Below are positions 1 through 11,700 of a DNA stretch of 64,000 nucleotides, piece after piece. The position numbers and the translations under genes were made by a program. This stretch comes from Oscheius dolichura (Eukaryota; Nematoda; Chromadorea; Rhabditida; Rhabditidae), in the NCBI GenBank assembly GCA_932521035.1, contig OW051493.1, positions 5,766,001 through 5,830,000 on the forward strand, in the 5' to 3' direction. The notes below the pieces were generated by a model. That model had not been told where the DNA came from and did not search any database. It saw nothing but the letters and a program-made list of their open reading frames with translations. How positions within the stretch are numbered: the first letter of the stretch is position 1; each line of letters starts with the position of its first letter.

Positions 1-187
1 TATGACTATGACGTTTTAATTGTCCCCTGCCCCCGTTCCTGAAACCGATCTCCCCTCTCGGCTGTCAGAGATTTCCTCTATTCTCTCAAAAGTGCCCTCA
101 AAAGTGACGAAAAACCTTTGCCAGATTAAGAAGGCACTTATCGGATTTGGCCGAGAACTTCATTAGGTCGTCCCTCAAAACAAGCAA

Positions 188-481
188 ATGCTCCTGGCCC
201 TGTTCCTTTTGCCCTCGGCGTCGGCTCTCGTAGACTGCATCGACGGATTCACAGGCAGAATGCAGGTTAGCCACTTTTTCAACCGGGGGAAGACAGTTCC
301 ACGGCTTTTGTTACATAGGACAAAGAGATTGGCATCCGCGGTACAAGAACAAACAAAGTTCCGGGGTGAGCAGAAACGAAGAGAGTGCGCCCCGACCAAA
401 GGCCATCTTGCAGGCGAGTGTCCAGGACAGCTTCTTTACCGTCGAGGAGAAGCGTATGTGTGCCGCGGCCTTCTGTATTAA
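188..481 (+). CDS. Possible small secreted peptide, unrecognised
   Basis: A 97-codon open frame starts with a good signal peptide (MLLALFLLPSASA) followed by VDCIDGFTG, and ends in a Cys-containing tail (Cys in ECAP, GECPG and YVCRG). I do not recognise a family. The middle of the frame contains a candidate 49-nt intron beginning gttagcc and ending acatag, and further GT-AG pairs nearby. The frame may therefore be only part of a spliced gene, and upstream sequence at 1-175 could be an earlier exon. It is the only signal-peptide-like start in the first kilobase. Confidence is low because alternative splicing frames are equally open. Confidence 0.25.
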   Translation: MLLALFLLPSASALVDCIDGFTGRMQVSHFFNRGKTVPRLLLHRTKRLASAVQEQTKFRGEQKRRECAPTKGHLAGECPGQLLYRRGEAYVCRGLLY

Positions 482-943
482 AGTCTTTATCCACGGAGCA
501 TTCGACGACGGTATATTCGGCTGGCCATAACACTAAAAACGACTGGTTTTAGACGAGGTATTTCAACAAGGGATCTCGTCGCGGTGTGCTTACACGGGGG
601 GAGATCGACAACTATGCGTGACGACAGAGGGAGGATGCACCTCGAGGACACATTACGACGGAATGCACGGCAATGTGAAGCAAATTCTGTTCAGTTTTTG
701 AGATATCTTTTCAGTTCACACTCTGTTGTTGTCAAGAGTCCAGCTGTAACGGGCCGATGCCGTCTGATCTGGCGAGCATCTACCAAAACTCAACGAAAGG
801 CGGGCGCCATTCCTCCGCGAGGAAGGCATCTATTCTCACAGTCATTTCAGTCATTCTTTCTTCTTTTTATCTTTCATGAACATTTCTCATAAAAAAAGGA
901 ATTGAACCCAAATTTATCAAACAGCCGTAAAGACAATCACAGT
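482..943. other. Intergenic, nothing convincing
   Basis: I see no supported gene here. The 102-codon plus-strand frame at 584-892 has no domain or signal sequence and is probably chance. The stretch is the 3' flank of the minus-strand gene that ends at 944. Confidence 0.5.
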
Positions 944-3221
944 TCAACTGTCCTTTTTGCTCACTCTCCCCTTCTCTTGCTCGTTATATTCGCCAGTGGC
1001 CTCCTCTAGTACCCAGTTATCTTGGACCTGTTCCAATTGTCTCATCTCTTCATGAAATGCTCTAAAAGTCCGAGTCTAACATGGAACGAATTCATTCCTG
1101 ACCGAGACGCGTAGTAGCAGTCGAGCATCTCCCTAGCTCCGGGAAAGTAGCGAAGATCGTTGTCTTTGTGCGGCCCGACGAAACTGAAAAATATTTATCA
1201 GGGGATCATGAAAACTTACCCGGGCCGCTTCTCATCGAGCAACAAGCTCTCATAATATTCAGCATGCCCTGGTTCTGACAGTTCATAATCATGAAGTCGC
1301 TTGTTTGCAATCGTCCAGCTGTATTTGACGTTGGGGGACTCGAAGAAGTCGGGTTAGGTGGCCCGATAGCTATCGTCTTTGTAGTTGAATACTTTCCGAC
1401 TGTGGTTTCTTCGGCCGTTACTGTAGAACTCCCAGATGTTGTTCCAATAGTAGAAGATCGCGTTTCTGTAATTGCGATGTCCCCATCAGAGATCCCTCCG
1501 CGTGTGGGTTCTTCCCCATATGGCGTAGCCACTGCTGTTGTTCTGATTCCAGGCAGCGGAGATGACGGCATCTCCCTCTCTGTAGACGTGTTTAACAGTC
1601 CCGCCGTTGTGGAAATAAGTTTGGTTTCATCATTGTTAGTAGTAGATGTAGCAGAAAGGAGTGTTGTAGAAGACCGATTCACAGGCTCGCTTGTTGAAGA
1701 CGAGGAAGAAATAACTTGTGTTGCTGTGCTCTCGCCTGTTTAGAGGTGTGTTTGGCAGTGGTTGTGACCCGTTCTGTCGGAGCTCCACTCGTAAATGACT
1801 CCTCTGTGACTTTATCCGTAGATGCGCTTGAAGTAGTTGACCTTATCCCTGTTGTTGCGGATGTTATTGTAGTAGAGGTAGTCTCCGTCGAAGGCATTAC
1901 TGTAGTCGAAGTGAGAGGAGTGGCGGTTGTCATACTTCTGTCTTCCACTGTGGTGGGTGACGACGTACTAGTGCTGGAAGATGTAGGAAACGTCAGAAGT
2001 GGCGTGGTAGAAGTTGCAGTGCTCTTTGACGAAGAGGTAGAAGACGAGCTGCTTGGTGGAAATGACGTAGTTGGAGTGGCTGTACTTGTTAAAGGAGTAG
2101 AGGTCGACGTTGTGGAAGAGCTGGTTGTTCTTAAAGATTGTCTTCCCTCTCAGCCACATAATATCCTTCCTACCTGTAGAAGGAATAGTATTCTCCGTCA
2201 TGGGGGTAGTGGGGGTTGTCGCCGTCGTCGAGCTTCTGGTACTGGTTAAAGACGTTCCAAGCGAAGTGGTAGTTGTTGTCGCATTGGAAGTTGTCCTCGG
2301 TACGGTAGTTGTTGTTCCAGGCGTGGTGGCCACCTTTGTGCTCGTTGTGGGAGGTGTAACAGTTGTCGAGGACAATGTGCTTGCTGCTGTTGGGGTAGTC
2401 GTCGTCGTGGTTAGACTCGTCTTCGTTGTGGAAGAAGTGGTTGTACTGAGCGATGTCGTCATCGTCTTGGGTAGCGCGGTACTAGGGGAAGCCTTTTCTG
2501 ATGTGGTAGCAGCTGGAATTGGTATTATAACCTCTTTAGAACCCTACTCGAAGGGGAGGACGTTAAATGTATTGTTCGGGGATAGGCAATCTTGTGATGG
2601 GGAGGATTGGTTGATCTGGCCTTGATACTCCATTAAAAGTCATTCAAATCTACAGAAGAGGCACCGAGCAACGTCCGTATCATCTTCGTTTACTCCAGTT
2701 CCATTTCCAATATCCAAAAATGCCAGTAATTCCACCACGCTCTGGACGTTATCCCATTGAAGAGGGCCGATGGATGTAGTTGTGGTCGGCCGAGGGGTGG
2801 TTGTTGTCCCAGCAGGCGTCGTCTTGGTTGTTCCTAAGATTCCCAGTATTATATTATCTGCTCCAGTTGTAGTTGAGGCCGCGGTTTGTGTCTGGCTTGT
2901 CGTCCTCGTCGAGGTGGTCGTCTATAATGTGTTGTAAGTCGTCGAGTAACATACCCAATAGGGGCACTTCCCTGGCTTCGAATTGTTTAGGATATACCCA
3001 GCAAAGAGAGTAAACGACGGGGGTGCCGGATTAAGTAACTGCCAGCAGATATCATAGACCGAACTCGGGGATACAGACGAATTCGCATGACAGTTGTGAT
3101 GTCGGGTGGCTCCGACTCTGCCGAGCCTTGTCCAACCGTATACACTAGGCAGAAGTTGGCCAACAAAAAGTTATAATTTGCCTCCAAAAAGCAGGAGAAC
3201 AAGAAAGGCTGCCTCCTTCAT
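944..3221 (-). CDS. Thr/Ser-rich mucin-like protein with globular C-terminal part
   Basis: Read on the minus strand, the gene begins near 3221 with a hydrophobic leader (MKEAAFLVLLLFG). A Cys/Trp-containing segment follows (3160-2950, with CHANSSVSPSSVYDICWQLL), then several hundred residues very rich in Thr and Ser (2915-1310), typical of an O-glycosylated extracellular mucin-like stalk. Introns of 35-50 nt can be placed at about 2940-2900, 2660-2620, 2555-2520, 2160-2125, 1220-1182 and 1090-1045. The last exons read in a different, non-repetitive frame: HDYELSEPGHAEYYESLLLD, then GFVGPHKDNDLRYFPGARE, then a charged end EKGRVSKKDS before a TGA at 944. I recognise no domain in that part. The joins around the leader and around 1330-1400 are not resolved, so two adjacent genes remain possible. 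The role is probably secreted or cell-surface. Confidence 0.55.
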
Positions 3222-3726
3222 GGGAGGGCAGTCCGGAATGCCTGTCGTTATTGCTCGGCGTGGCTCCTCCTCTACAGTAATCCACATGATGTTGGATGCA
3301 GATAGAGAACTATAAATCTTTTGTCTAACGCATTTTCTAATTTTCAGAGCCTCTTGTAAATCCTACAGGAACGAGACTCGATTATGTTCCATAGCAACTG
3401 ATTCTTTATGGTTCTGCTGGCCGACATGTGATCCTCCCTGCCGAGTGGCCCTCGGAAGAAATAAATTTCAGAAATCTTTATCTGTACAAATGTTATTATT
3501 AAAAACTGACAAGGAATGAGATGAATCATGAGATGATGGGGGAGAAAGAGGAAGGGATACGGTCACAGGATAGCGAAGCCTGAGGAAATGATAGGAAAGG
3601 CGGAAGAAGCACTTGGACAGGAGGGGGAAATATGCTCTGAGACCCGTGGGAGCTGGGGAAAGATGTGGGGCGAATGACCGAGAGATGAGAGACCCGTGGA
3701 GGAGATAGCCGTAGAGGGGAGCGGGA
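3222..3726. other. Intergenic / 3' flank of the receptor phosphatase
   Basis: This short gap lies between two minus-strand genes: the 3' end of the receptor phosphatase and the start region of the mucin-like gene. It is purine-rich on the plus strand (about 3530-3720) and shows no open frame I can support. Confidence 0.6.
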
Positions 3727-5736
3727 CTAGGCCGAGCTGAACTGCTCGTAGCTGTTGAGGTACTCGAGGGCCGCCAGGTACAGGAACTCGTACTGCTCCT
3801 TGTCCTGCACCATGTTCTGCCTCTCCGTTCGCAACAGTTTCACCTAAACTCGACTTTTTATATCTTCAAAAGACTCCAATTACCGTGGTGAAGACATCGA
3901 CGACATGTTCCAGCCGTAGCCTGTCGATGATGATGGCCAGCGCGACGAAGACACCGCTCCTCCCCGCTCCATTGCTACAGTGTACCGTAATTGGACCATC
4001 CAGCCCAAACTGAGACTTCGTTCTATGAACCTGAAGGAGATAGGTTCAAAAAGAGAGGAAGGATCAGACCTGTTGGATGAAGTCGGTGAAACTCTCGATA
4101 TTCCTCGGGACACCTTGCTCGGGCCACTCGGTGAACTGGAACTGTCGAACTGTTCTCGACATGCCGTTGGTGGTGTCGGACAGTCGAAACTCTCTCAAGT
4201 TGTACTGGGTCATCCTGTACTCCGCAATGGGCTCTACAATCAGATGCCCGTGCTGCTGTCCATTCTCTAACGGCCAATACTCGCAACAGTCTCCCTGAAT
4301 ATCTTTTTATAAACAAAACGAAAGGGTATCTAACCCGGTCGAGGTCGTAGGGGCTGTTCAACATGACGACGATGCCACAGTCGTGTTCCCAGATCATTCT
4401 CCAGAAGTCGATGACCGTATTCTCCAGCACGGCCTGTGTCACCAGGTAGGCATACCGTTCCCTGTATCCATCGACCAGGCTGGCGTTGATGTAGTCGCTC
4501 CCGTCCCCCCCGGTGATATTCCTCAGGATGACTCGGTTGTTGTCGTACGGCAGGACTTGGACCGGCCCAATACGGTTTTTGTGTCTATTAACCGGCAGAT
4601 TGGCCACTCCACACCTCGTATTCGCCCATTTTAGTGTGTTCAGATGCTGAAACAAGAATAGTATTCTGTCATCCAATCTGCTTACTCTGAATTCCACTTC
4701 CAGCCCCGTCATCCCGTGGATTCCATCCGACCCTCGCAGTTGAGACATGTGTTGTTGTAGTTTGTTGGCCGGGATCTCCGTGGCTCCGCTGTTGACAGCG
4801 TCGAGGACGGCGTCGTGGATGAAGACGTATTGATCTTCTGTCTGAAGGGCAAACTCATTAGAGACATGGGGACGGAACCGACCTGGACCATGTAACTTCT
4901 CTGGGACCTCAACGCGGTGACACAGCCGAAGATGTCGACGGTGTGTTCGTAGCGGAGTCTCTCCAACATACAGTCTATCACGATGAAGGCACCCGTCCTC
5001 CCAATTCCGGCACTGCAGTGGGAGATGATGGGCCCGGCGTCGGGTGGATTGATCATCTTGACTCTCTTCAGGAACATCAGGAAAGGTGTCGGGTGGTCGG
5101 GGACTCCATGATCCGGCCAGGCAGTGTACTGGAGGTGCTTGATGTCTCGCACCTCCATCTCTCCGGGCACTTGGATTCGGAAGGAACGCATCGTGTAGTG
5201 GGCGAGAACGGTTGTATCCAAGAGGGTCACTTGGATCTCTCCGTAGGTTGACGACCCCCTGCTCGGCCAGTACTGGTCACACTTGATCCGTGTCCTCTCC
5301 TCCAAATTGGTCAACATAACAATAGTCGTGGATCCCTCTTCCCAAACCATTCGCCAGAAGTCACCAAATGTCTCTGGTAGCGGTCCCTGGGTAGCAATGT
5401 AAGCCTTTGCCTGAAGTGTCTTTATCTCGAAAGAGGGAAGAATGTTCCTACTTTGTCGTATCCATCAATGTAATTCGCATTGATATAGTCTGATCCGGGG
5501 ATGCCGTCCAAGTTGGTCAGCACGACCCGCGAGTGATCATAGGCAACGACGTTGGCATATCTGTTTTTGTGCTTGTTCATCTCCATGTTGCTGTTCTCCC
5601 AGGTGAAATGTTGGCCGGTTTCTATAGATTCAAACTCCTGTTGGAAGCCCATGTTGTTGTTCATCCGAAGCCGTTCAATATGGGAGGCCAGATCCAGGAT
5701 GGGAATTGGAGGATGGACACCTGAAGAGAAAAACAA
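3727..5736 (-). other. RPTP cytoplasmic phosphatase domains D1 and D2
   Basis: D1 starts in the exon reading [18 protein letters not shown] (5720-5455) and continues through [27 protein letters not shown] and [16 protein letters not shown] to RSYMVQ. After a short intron, [16 protein letters not shown] leads into D2. D2 contains [19 protein letters not shown] and [15 protein letters not shown], and ends VDVFTT, then an intron, then the last exon (3844-3727) ending [13 protein letters not shown]. The D1 general acid Asp is replaced by Glu in D2 (WPE), which is normal for LAR-class D2 domains. The Asn and Ala inside the D2 P-loop differ from the usual CSAGVGRTG. Confidence 0.93.
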
Positions 5737-8700
5737 TTTGATAGAACATCGAGGGCCGTACCCATGATTGCTCCGTTAGGAAGGCAAGGCATAGGGACAG
5801 GGACAGGCGCGTAGTTAGTTCGAGAATGGCTAGCCGGCAAAGGGTAGAGGTCAAGAGAAGACTCCATACACCCGCTTCCGTTCATCTGAATTATTCGTTC
5901 AGTCTAGCATAACCAAGATATTCTCACATTTTCATAAGGGTTCATGACAGTCCTCCCGTAGTCAGACGAGAGCAGTTTGCTTGTCTCTCCCGGTCCGTTG
6001 CCATTCATAATATTTCCGGTCAAAGCGACCTTCGTGATGGATCCATGACGGTGGGTACGGGGGACAGACTTCTTGCTGCATCTCCAGTACCAGAGGGCAA
6101 TGACGGCGATGATGATAAGGAGAGCGACGATGATGCCGAGAGGAGTGAGCACCCAGGCCATGGCTCCCTTTCCCACGCTTCTGGGAGCCCGAGCCGTGGA
6201 GAAGGGATCGCCCAGAGCCGAGTCCGTATACAGCCGGGAAAGGGTCTCGGTCATGGGAGGACGGCGATTTGGCTGAAAAAAGAGACGATGAATCGGGCGC
6301 GAAAAAGCGGCGTCAAATTACACGGAAAGGAGAAAAACTCACGGCGCTGCTTTTGTCCTCCTTGGCGAAGGCCCTCATCATTAGGCGGTACTTGCTGTTC
6401 GGCTCTAGAGGATAGTTTGCGAAGCCATTATAGCTCTGAAATAGAAGAAGATGATTAGGGGAACGGCGGGTCGGCAATTGGACATCAACAAGTTCTTAAG
6501 GGTCGCGTGTGGCGGAACTGATGAGGCGATCAGAAGAGGATGCTCGAAGGACACTCTCCCCGCCATAAAAAGCCCAGTCCATTCGGCTATTAGAAGCCCT
6601 TCCAAGCGCAAATCCGGCCAGTTGGTTAGCCGCCCTGGGAGTCGTAAGTATGCATTTTGAGGGAGGGCCCACACGCAGCAGATTAATCTCCGGGAATGGC
6701 TGATGGCGTGAAATGTCGCCGGCTGACAAGACCGAGTGTGACAAGTCGGCCCTTTTTGAATGGAGCGAGAGGAGGGGTGTGAAAAGGGGAGCGACGGGCA
6801 CCGACTAATTAATGAGCGCCACTGAGGGAGAGAAATTCCTCGGGTGTAAGGATGACTAACCTTCTCATCGCCCACAACGAAGGCCCGGTCCGTCTGGTAC
6901 ATTGTCCTCATGTCGTCGGCGTCAATCCTGGCTGAGATGTACGGGGTGGCGGGCAGGTCTCTCTTTCTCCTCCCCGCCCTGGTCTCCTTCTTCTCTTCCT
7001 CAAATTGCTCCGGATAGAGTTCCGGGTCGGTCTGTGTTCCGATCTCGGCAGTTTGTCTCTTCATCTAAATGTTTAGTTGCCTCCCAGTCTCCCGTTTAAA
7101 CCGAACCTTTTTAGCAGGGGAGGCGCTGATTTGTCTTGCATGAGCTCGACGTCGTTCGTCGGTCAGTCGCTGCAGCTGCGTTGGTTCCAAATTGATCACA
7201 TCGTCCTGGAATAGGAAATTTATCTGGTTAATTAGAAAGAGGCGGGTCTTCTTTTCTTGGAGCGGAGGGGAAGGGTTCTCTCTCTAACCTGGGAGTAGTT
7301 GCCGGGGATAACGATGATCCAGTAGTGGGAGATGGGACCGTATTCCTCACTGGATGGGTGGAGACGGATGGCAATCTGACCATTGGAGATCTTCCCCTCA
7401 ACGTTGAGAATACGAGGCGTCTCCACAAAAGGAGGACCAGTCGGATCAGTCGTCACAATCACCTGCACTCTTCTGTTATAGGGTTACGGTAGCCGGATTA
7501 CCTCCTGTGGCCAGTACTGTCTCTGATTGGCGGGGGAGTAGACACCGACGTGGAGGGTATAGGACATACAGGGACGGAGATTCGTCAGGAGGAATTCCTT
7601 GCTGTCTCCTGGCAGATCCTGCTTGAACCCGGGGGTGGTCATCGTTTTCAGCGCCATGTGCTGGTCGAAGTACTCCTTCTTCCCCGTGTGGTTGAAATAG
7701 AATCCAACAGGCTTCGGGCCATCGTAAGTCCACCTGCAAAGATTTTTGACTGTTGTGTTTTTGAGGGGAAGGCGGCTTCCGGCCAACACAGCAACGTAGC
7801 CCATTTCTAGTACCTAATAGGGGGGCGCCAAGCACCCAAATCGATGACTAAAACGCAACAAAGAGAGCTACCCACTTCAACTTAACGGAGACGCTAGTCT
7901 TCCACTGGACATTGAGGTTCTGGACCATGTACTGCGGCACCAGACGGTCTACCACGGCTAGGGGGTCGGAACAAGCTCCTTGGCGCTAAACACATTTTTC
8001 TAGGGGTTACACAGCGGTGACTCACGTTGTTTTTGATGGCCATGACACAGAAGGCATACATCTTCCCGTGGGCCAGGTTCTCAATGATGAGATGTCTGGC
8101 CGACGAGCTCTGAACTGTCCGGGACACCCATTTACTCCGGTCGTCTGCCTTGATGTCTGGCTCTTGGGAGTAACGGATGACAAAGCCATCAACCTGAAGG
8201 CGTTTGGTATAGGAACTGAATGGGCGTTATACCTGTCCGGCTTCGAAGTCCCACTGGACAACCACTGAAGTGTTGGAGGTCGGTTCTACTCGAACATTTG
8301 TAGGAGGCCCCACAAGAGCTGAAAATAACTGGTTACTATGGCCGTAGAAGCCTTGCCAATCCCCCCATTCATACTGTAAAAAGGGCCTGCCTGGTCCAAG
8401 AAGAGAACTAATGACTGCCGTTAGAATGCCGGGCTTTTGATAGCGAGGTGTTGCCATCTTGGGCATTTTGGTGGGAATGGCCCAGACTTCGGTGTATCCC
8501 GTTTGTTGACGGCGTTCCTTGGAGGAGAGCGAGTGATCCACAGCATAGTCGCCTCTCATAAAGGGGAGCGGCTGTCGTGCTCGGGTTCGCATCGGAGCCT
8601 CTCTCCCAGGCCTCTCCTTCGTGTTTCCCACTTGCCATAATTTCCCCAAGATGGAAAAGACACTGCCAGTGGTGGAGGAGTTGACCGTGTGGTTATATTG

Positions 8701-11700
8701 GTCATCTTCTAGTACTTCGGAGACCTCCAGGAACGGGGATAGTAGATTAAGATAAGTGGAGACGGGCTGTAGCGAGAGGAAGAGGAGTAGAAATGGAGAC
8801 ATGAACTCATAGGTGAGGAGAGGCCGGGCAATACATTCCAAATGGCTCCTCGTTTGAGGCTATAATAGTCTGGCGACGGAAGTCCGAAAAGGTAGCTACG
8901 CAATAGAGGTATATTCTGGAGGAGAGCGCAATTACTACGAGACGATTGGCCACCGAGGATGTGCTACGGGGCTACGCACTCATTGAGCGTTCCAGGAGAG
9001 GACAGAATTGGCGCATAATTGAAGACATCAAGTGGTGGGAGGGACCACTACTTCCAGCCTTTTTAGACTTTACTCTTCCTGTCTCTCTACGCGCATTTTT
9101 GCCTGGACAAAAGGGAGTGGGCACACCCGGAACCTCTCCCTGTCCATTCAATCACCCTAAAGTCCGCACTTTTTGAACACGCACCCCTTCCACTGGGAAA
9201 TTGGAGACAACTTACACTGTGGAAGGGTACTGGGACGAGTACTAGTCGAGACGTTGGCGGGCAACTCAAACTGGCTCGTATTTTGACCCTGGGACACCTC
9301 GGCCCAGTCCTCCCCGAATGGTCTCGAGATATGGTCCATTAGGGGAATATCCAGGGGACCGGGCTGGCGAAAGACGATGGCGTCGAAGACATCGGCCGTC
9401 GAGATCTCGTCCTCCTTCATGGCCGGTACTCCCGGAAGTATAGTGACGGAATCGACGCTGAGGGTTGTTCTTTCTGAAGACGATCGGGTTGCACCTAATG
9501 GTTTTAGGAGGAAACACACGACCTCGTGGTAGAAATCCACTAGAGATGCGTGAGAAATGACAAAGAGGTAGAAAAAACAAATGGGTGCATCTCTAGTGTG
9601 ATCTCCCGTCTTCAAGAGGAAGAAAGCAACGAGCCTCCGTCGTAGGTGCCCTTCTTGGAGTGGGACATCTTCTGTATCTTGGACATCTGCTGCTGCTTGA
9701 TCTTGGCCGCATTCGATCCTTTGGCCTGTCGCCGTCTTCTAGTCGCCGGAATAACCGTAGGAATAGGCGGGTACATCAGGGCAGGTGCGGACTCAGGGAA
9801 AATTAGATGAAAAGACAGCAATCTCGTTCATCGTCACCACTCAAATTAATGCACTCAGGAACAACAAAAGGATGGGTTTGTTGGAGGCGGGTTCATCCCG
9901 GATGCAAGACGAGCGGCTTGTACCATGAAAGAGGAGAGGTCGGCGTGATGAAAAGTCATTCAAGCGACGCCTTCTCCAAGACACTTGCCCCCGGTCAAAT
10001 GAGCCCTTCCAGTGGGCCATAGCCACGTAGTAAACACCGAGAGAGAAAAAGAGAATCCCCCCACGCACCTGCCATCATAGCACAAATCTTGTTTGTGGCA
10101 TTATCGAATCGAAGCCACGACTCTTTGACGCCGTCAGTGGATGAAATGTGATATCTCCAGCCAGAAGCAATTAAATTAAGGAGATCGTCCAACCGCTCGA
10201 AAAGCCCTTGTTTACAAAGTGACGGGGAGACCGGGCCCTCCAGGGGGTCCGCCGTCGTAGTTGTCTCCACGTCCTCCGGCTCGTCCTCCTCCTCCTCTTC
10301 ATCATCCTCCGTCGGCGGAGGAGGATATTGAAAGTCTTCCTCATCTGACATGGCCTCCTAGATTATTATCATGGACTGGGGATAAATGGGGAGAGAGATT
10401 GAAGTATAATATAACAGAGCACTCCGTGTAAGGGGAGCCAAATATTGCTGGTGCGTCAAACGGATATCCTGTTTTTAGATGAGCGCATATGTCAAAAAGT
10501 GGAGCGGGCACATGTTGCAGACACGTTAGGGAACACATCCAGGGTTGGAATGAGTACAACTCGAGAATAACAGCCGGGCCAGGTGAATTTTGACTGGAAA
10601 ACAATACAGACGATACAATAGGCGGGCGAAGGAGGTAAACAGAAAGCGAAAGAAGTAATGAGCCGGCGGAGATCATGACTAGCTGGAGGCACGCAGTCGC
10701 CGAGCTGGAAAAGTTGCAGTGGAAGCTCAGCCGAGTGGCAAAAATAAGAGATAATCAGGCGAAAAATGTGGCCGACCTGGGCACCCTAATAATCCGATTT
10801 GAGGGTCGAGCCACGGATATCAGCTAATCGGAGGAGCGGGAGATTAGTCAAGGGAAATGAAGGGACCGGAGCCTTTGTCTGTGTTCTACGAGTAGAGAAG
10901 AACAGACTCGACGGTCTCATTAGGTGGGTTACGAGAGACCACGGGGAACAGAAAGAAGCTAGGGTGAAACAGATGCTCGCCGGCTGGGTGAAGCTCTCTC
11001 TCTCTGTGTTGTGACTTAATGGTCAAACAATACCCCGCCGACACCACATATCCGAATATCGCGTTGCAGAGACAGAAGTAGACGATGCGCACCCTCTGCT
11101 CAAATAAAAATAGAGAAGAGGCAGATGTAGCCATGGAGCTGTTTAGCCGGAAAGGCGGATTATCATGGCCAGGAAAGGGCACACGAGACTCTGGTACTCT
11201 CTGGGAGAGGGATATCTAATGAAAGACCAGGAAGGAGGCCAGGAATCGTCCCCCGGCTGTTGCCAAAGTCCATAGGCCCGTAACAAATTACCCAATTAGT
11301 AATTCGATTGCGGGCGGCTGGTAAGAGGAGACAATAGGTGAATCCAGGTGGGTGGAGGAGAGGGATTTATTGGAGGAGGAGGCTGACATGACGGGGGAGT
11401 CGACTAGCCACCGGGCCAGCCGTATATCATCTACCCATGCCTCTAACTGGCTATTATCAAAAATTAAAGGGGGAAAAGGTAAGGGGACTCGGGGGGCACT
11501 CTAACCCGAAAAGGCAGAGGGATGGACACAACAGGAAAAAGTCTATTCCAACTGGATTGTTGATAAATAATGGACAGGCTACATTTTAGGGCAGATGGGA
11601 AAGTGGGACACGGGTGTGTCGGCTCTGTCCCGGTGGTCCCCGGTACCTCTCTGATCAATTATGAGCCGGAACTAATGGGATTAGACGGACTACAAAAAGG

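Noticed and set aside
1291..2625. Three overlapping plus-strand frames rich in Val and Leu
   Set aside because: They are the complement of the Thr/Ser codon runs of the minus-strand mucin-like gene (ACN read as GTN) and show no domain.
9995..10351. Start codon reading [13 protein letters not shown] as the beginning of a separate acidic protein
   Set aside because: An acceptor (catgtcag) just inside this frame gives a phase-1 join to fibronectin repeat 7, so the acidic block is better explained as an internal receptor exon.
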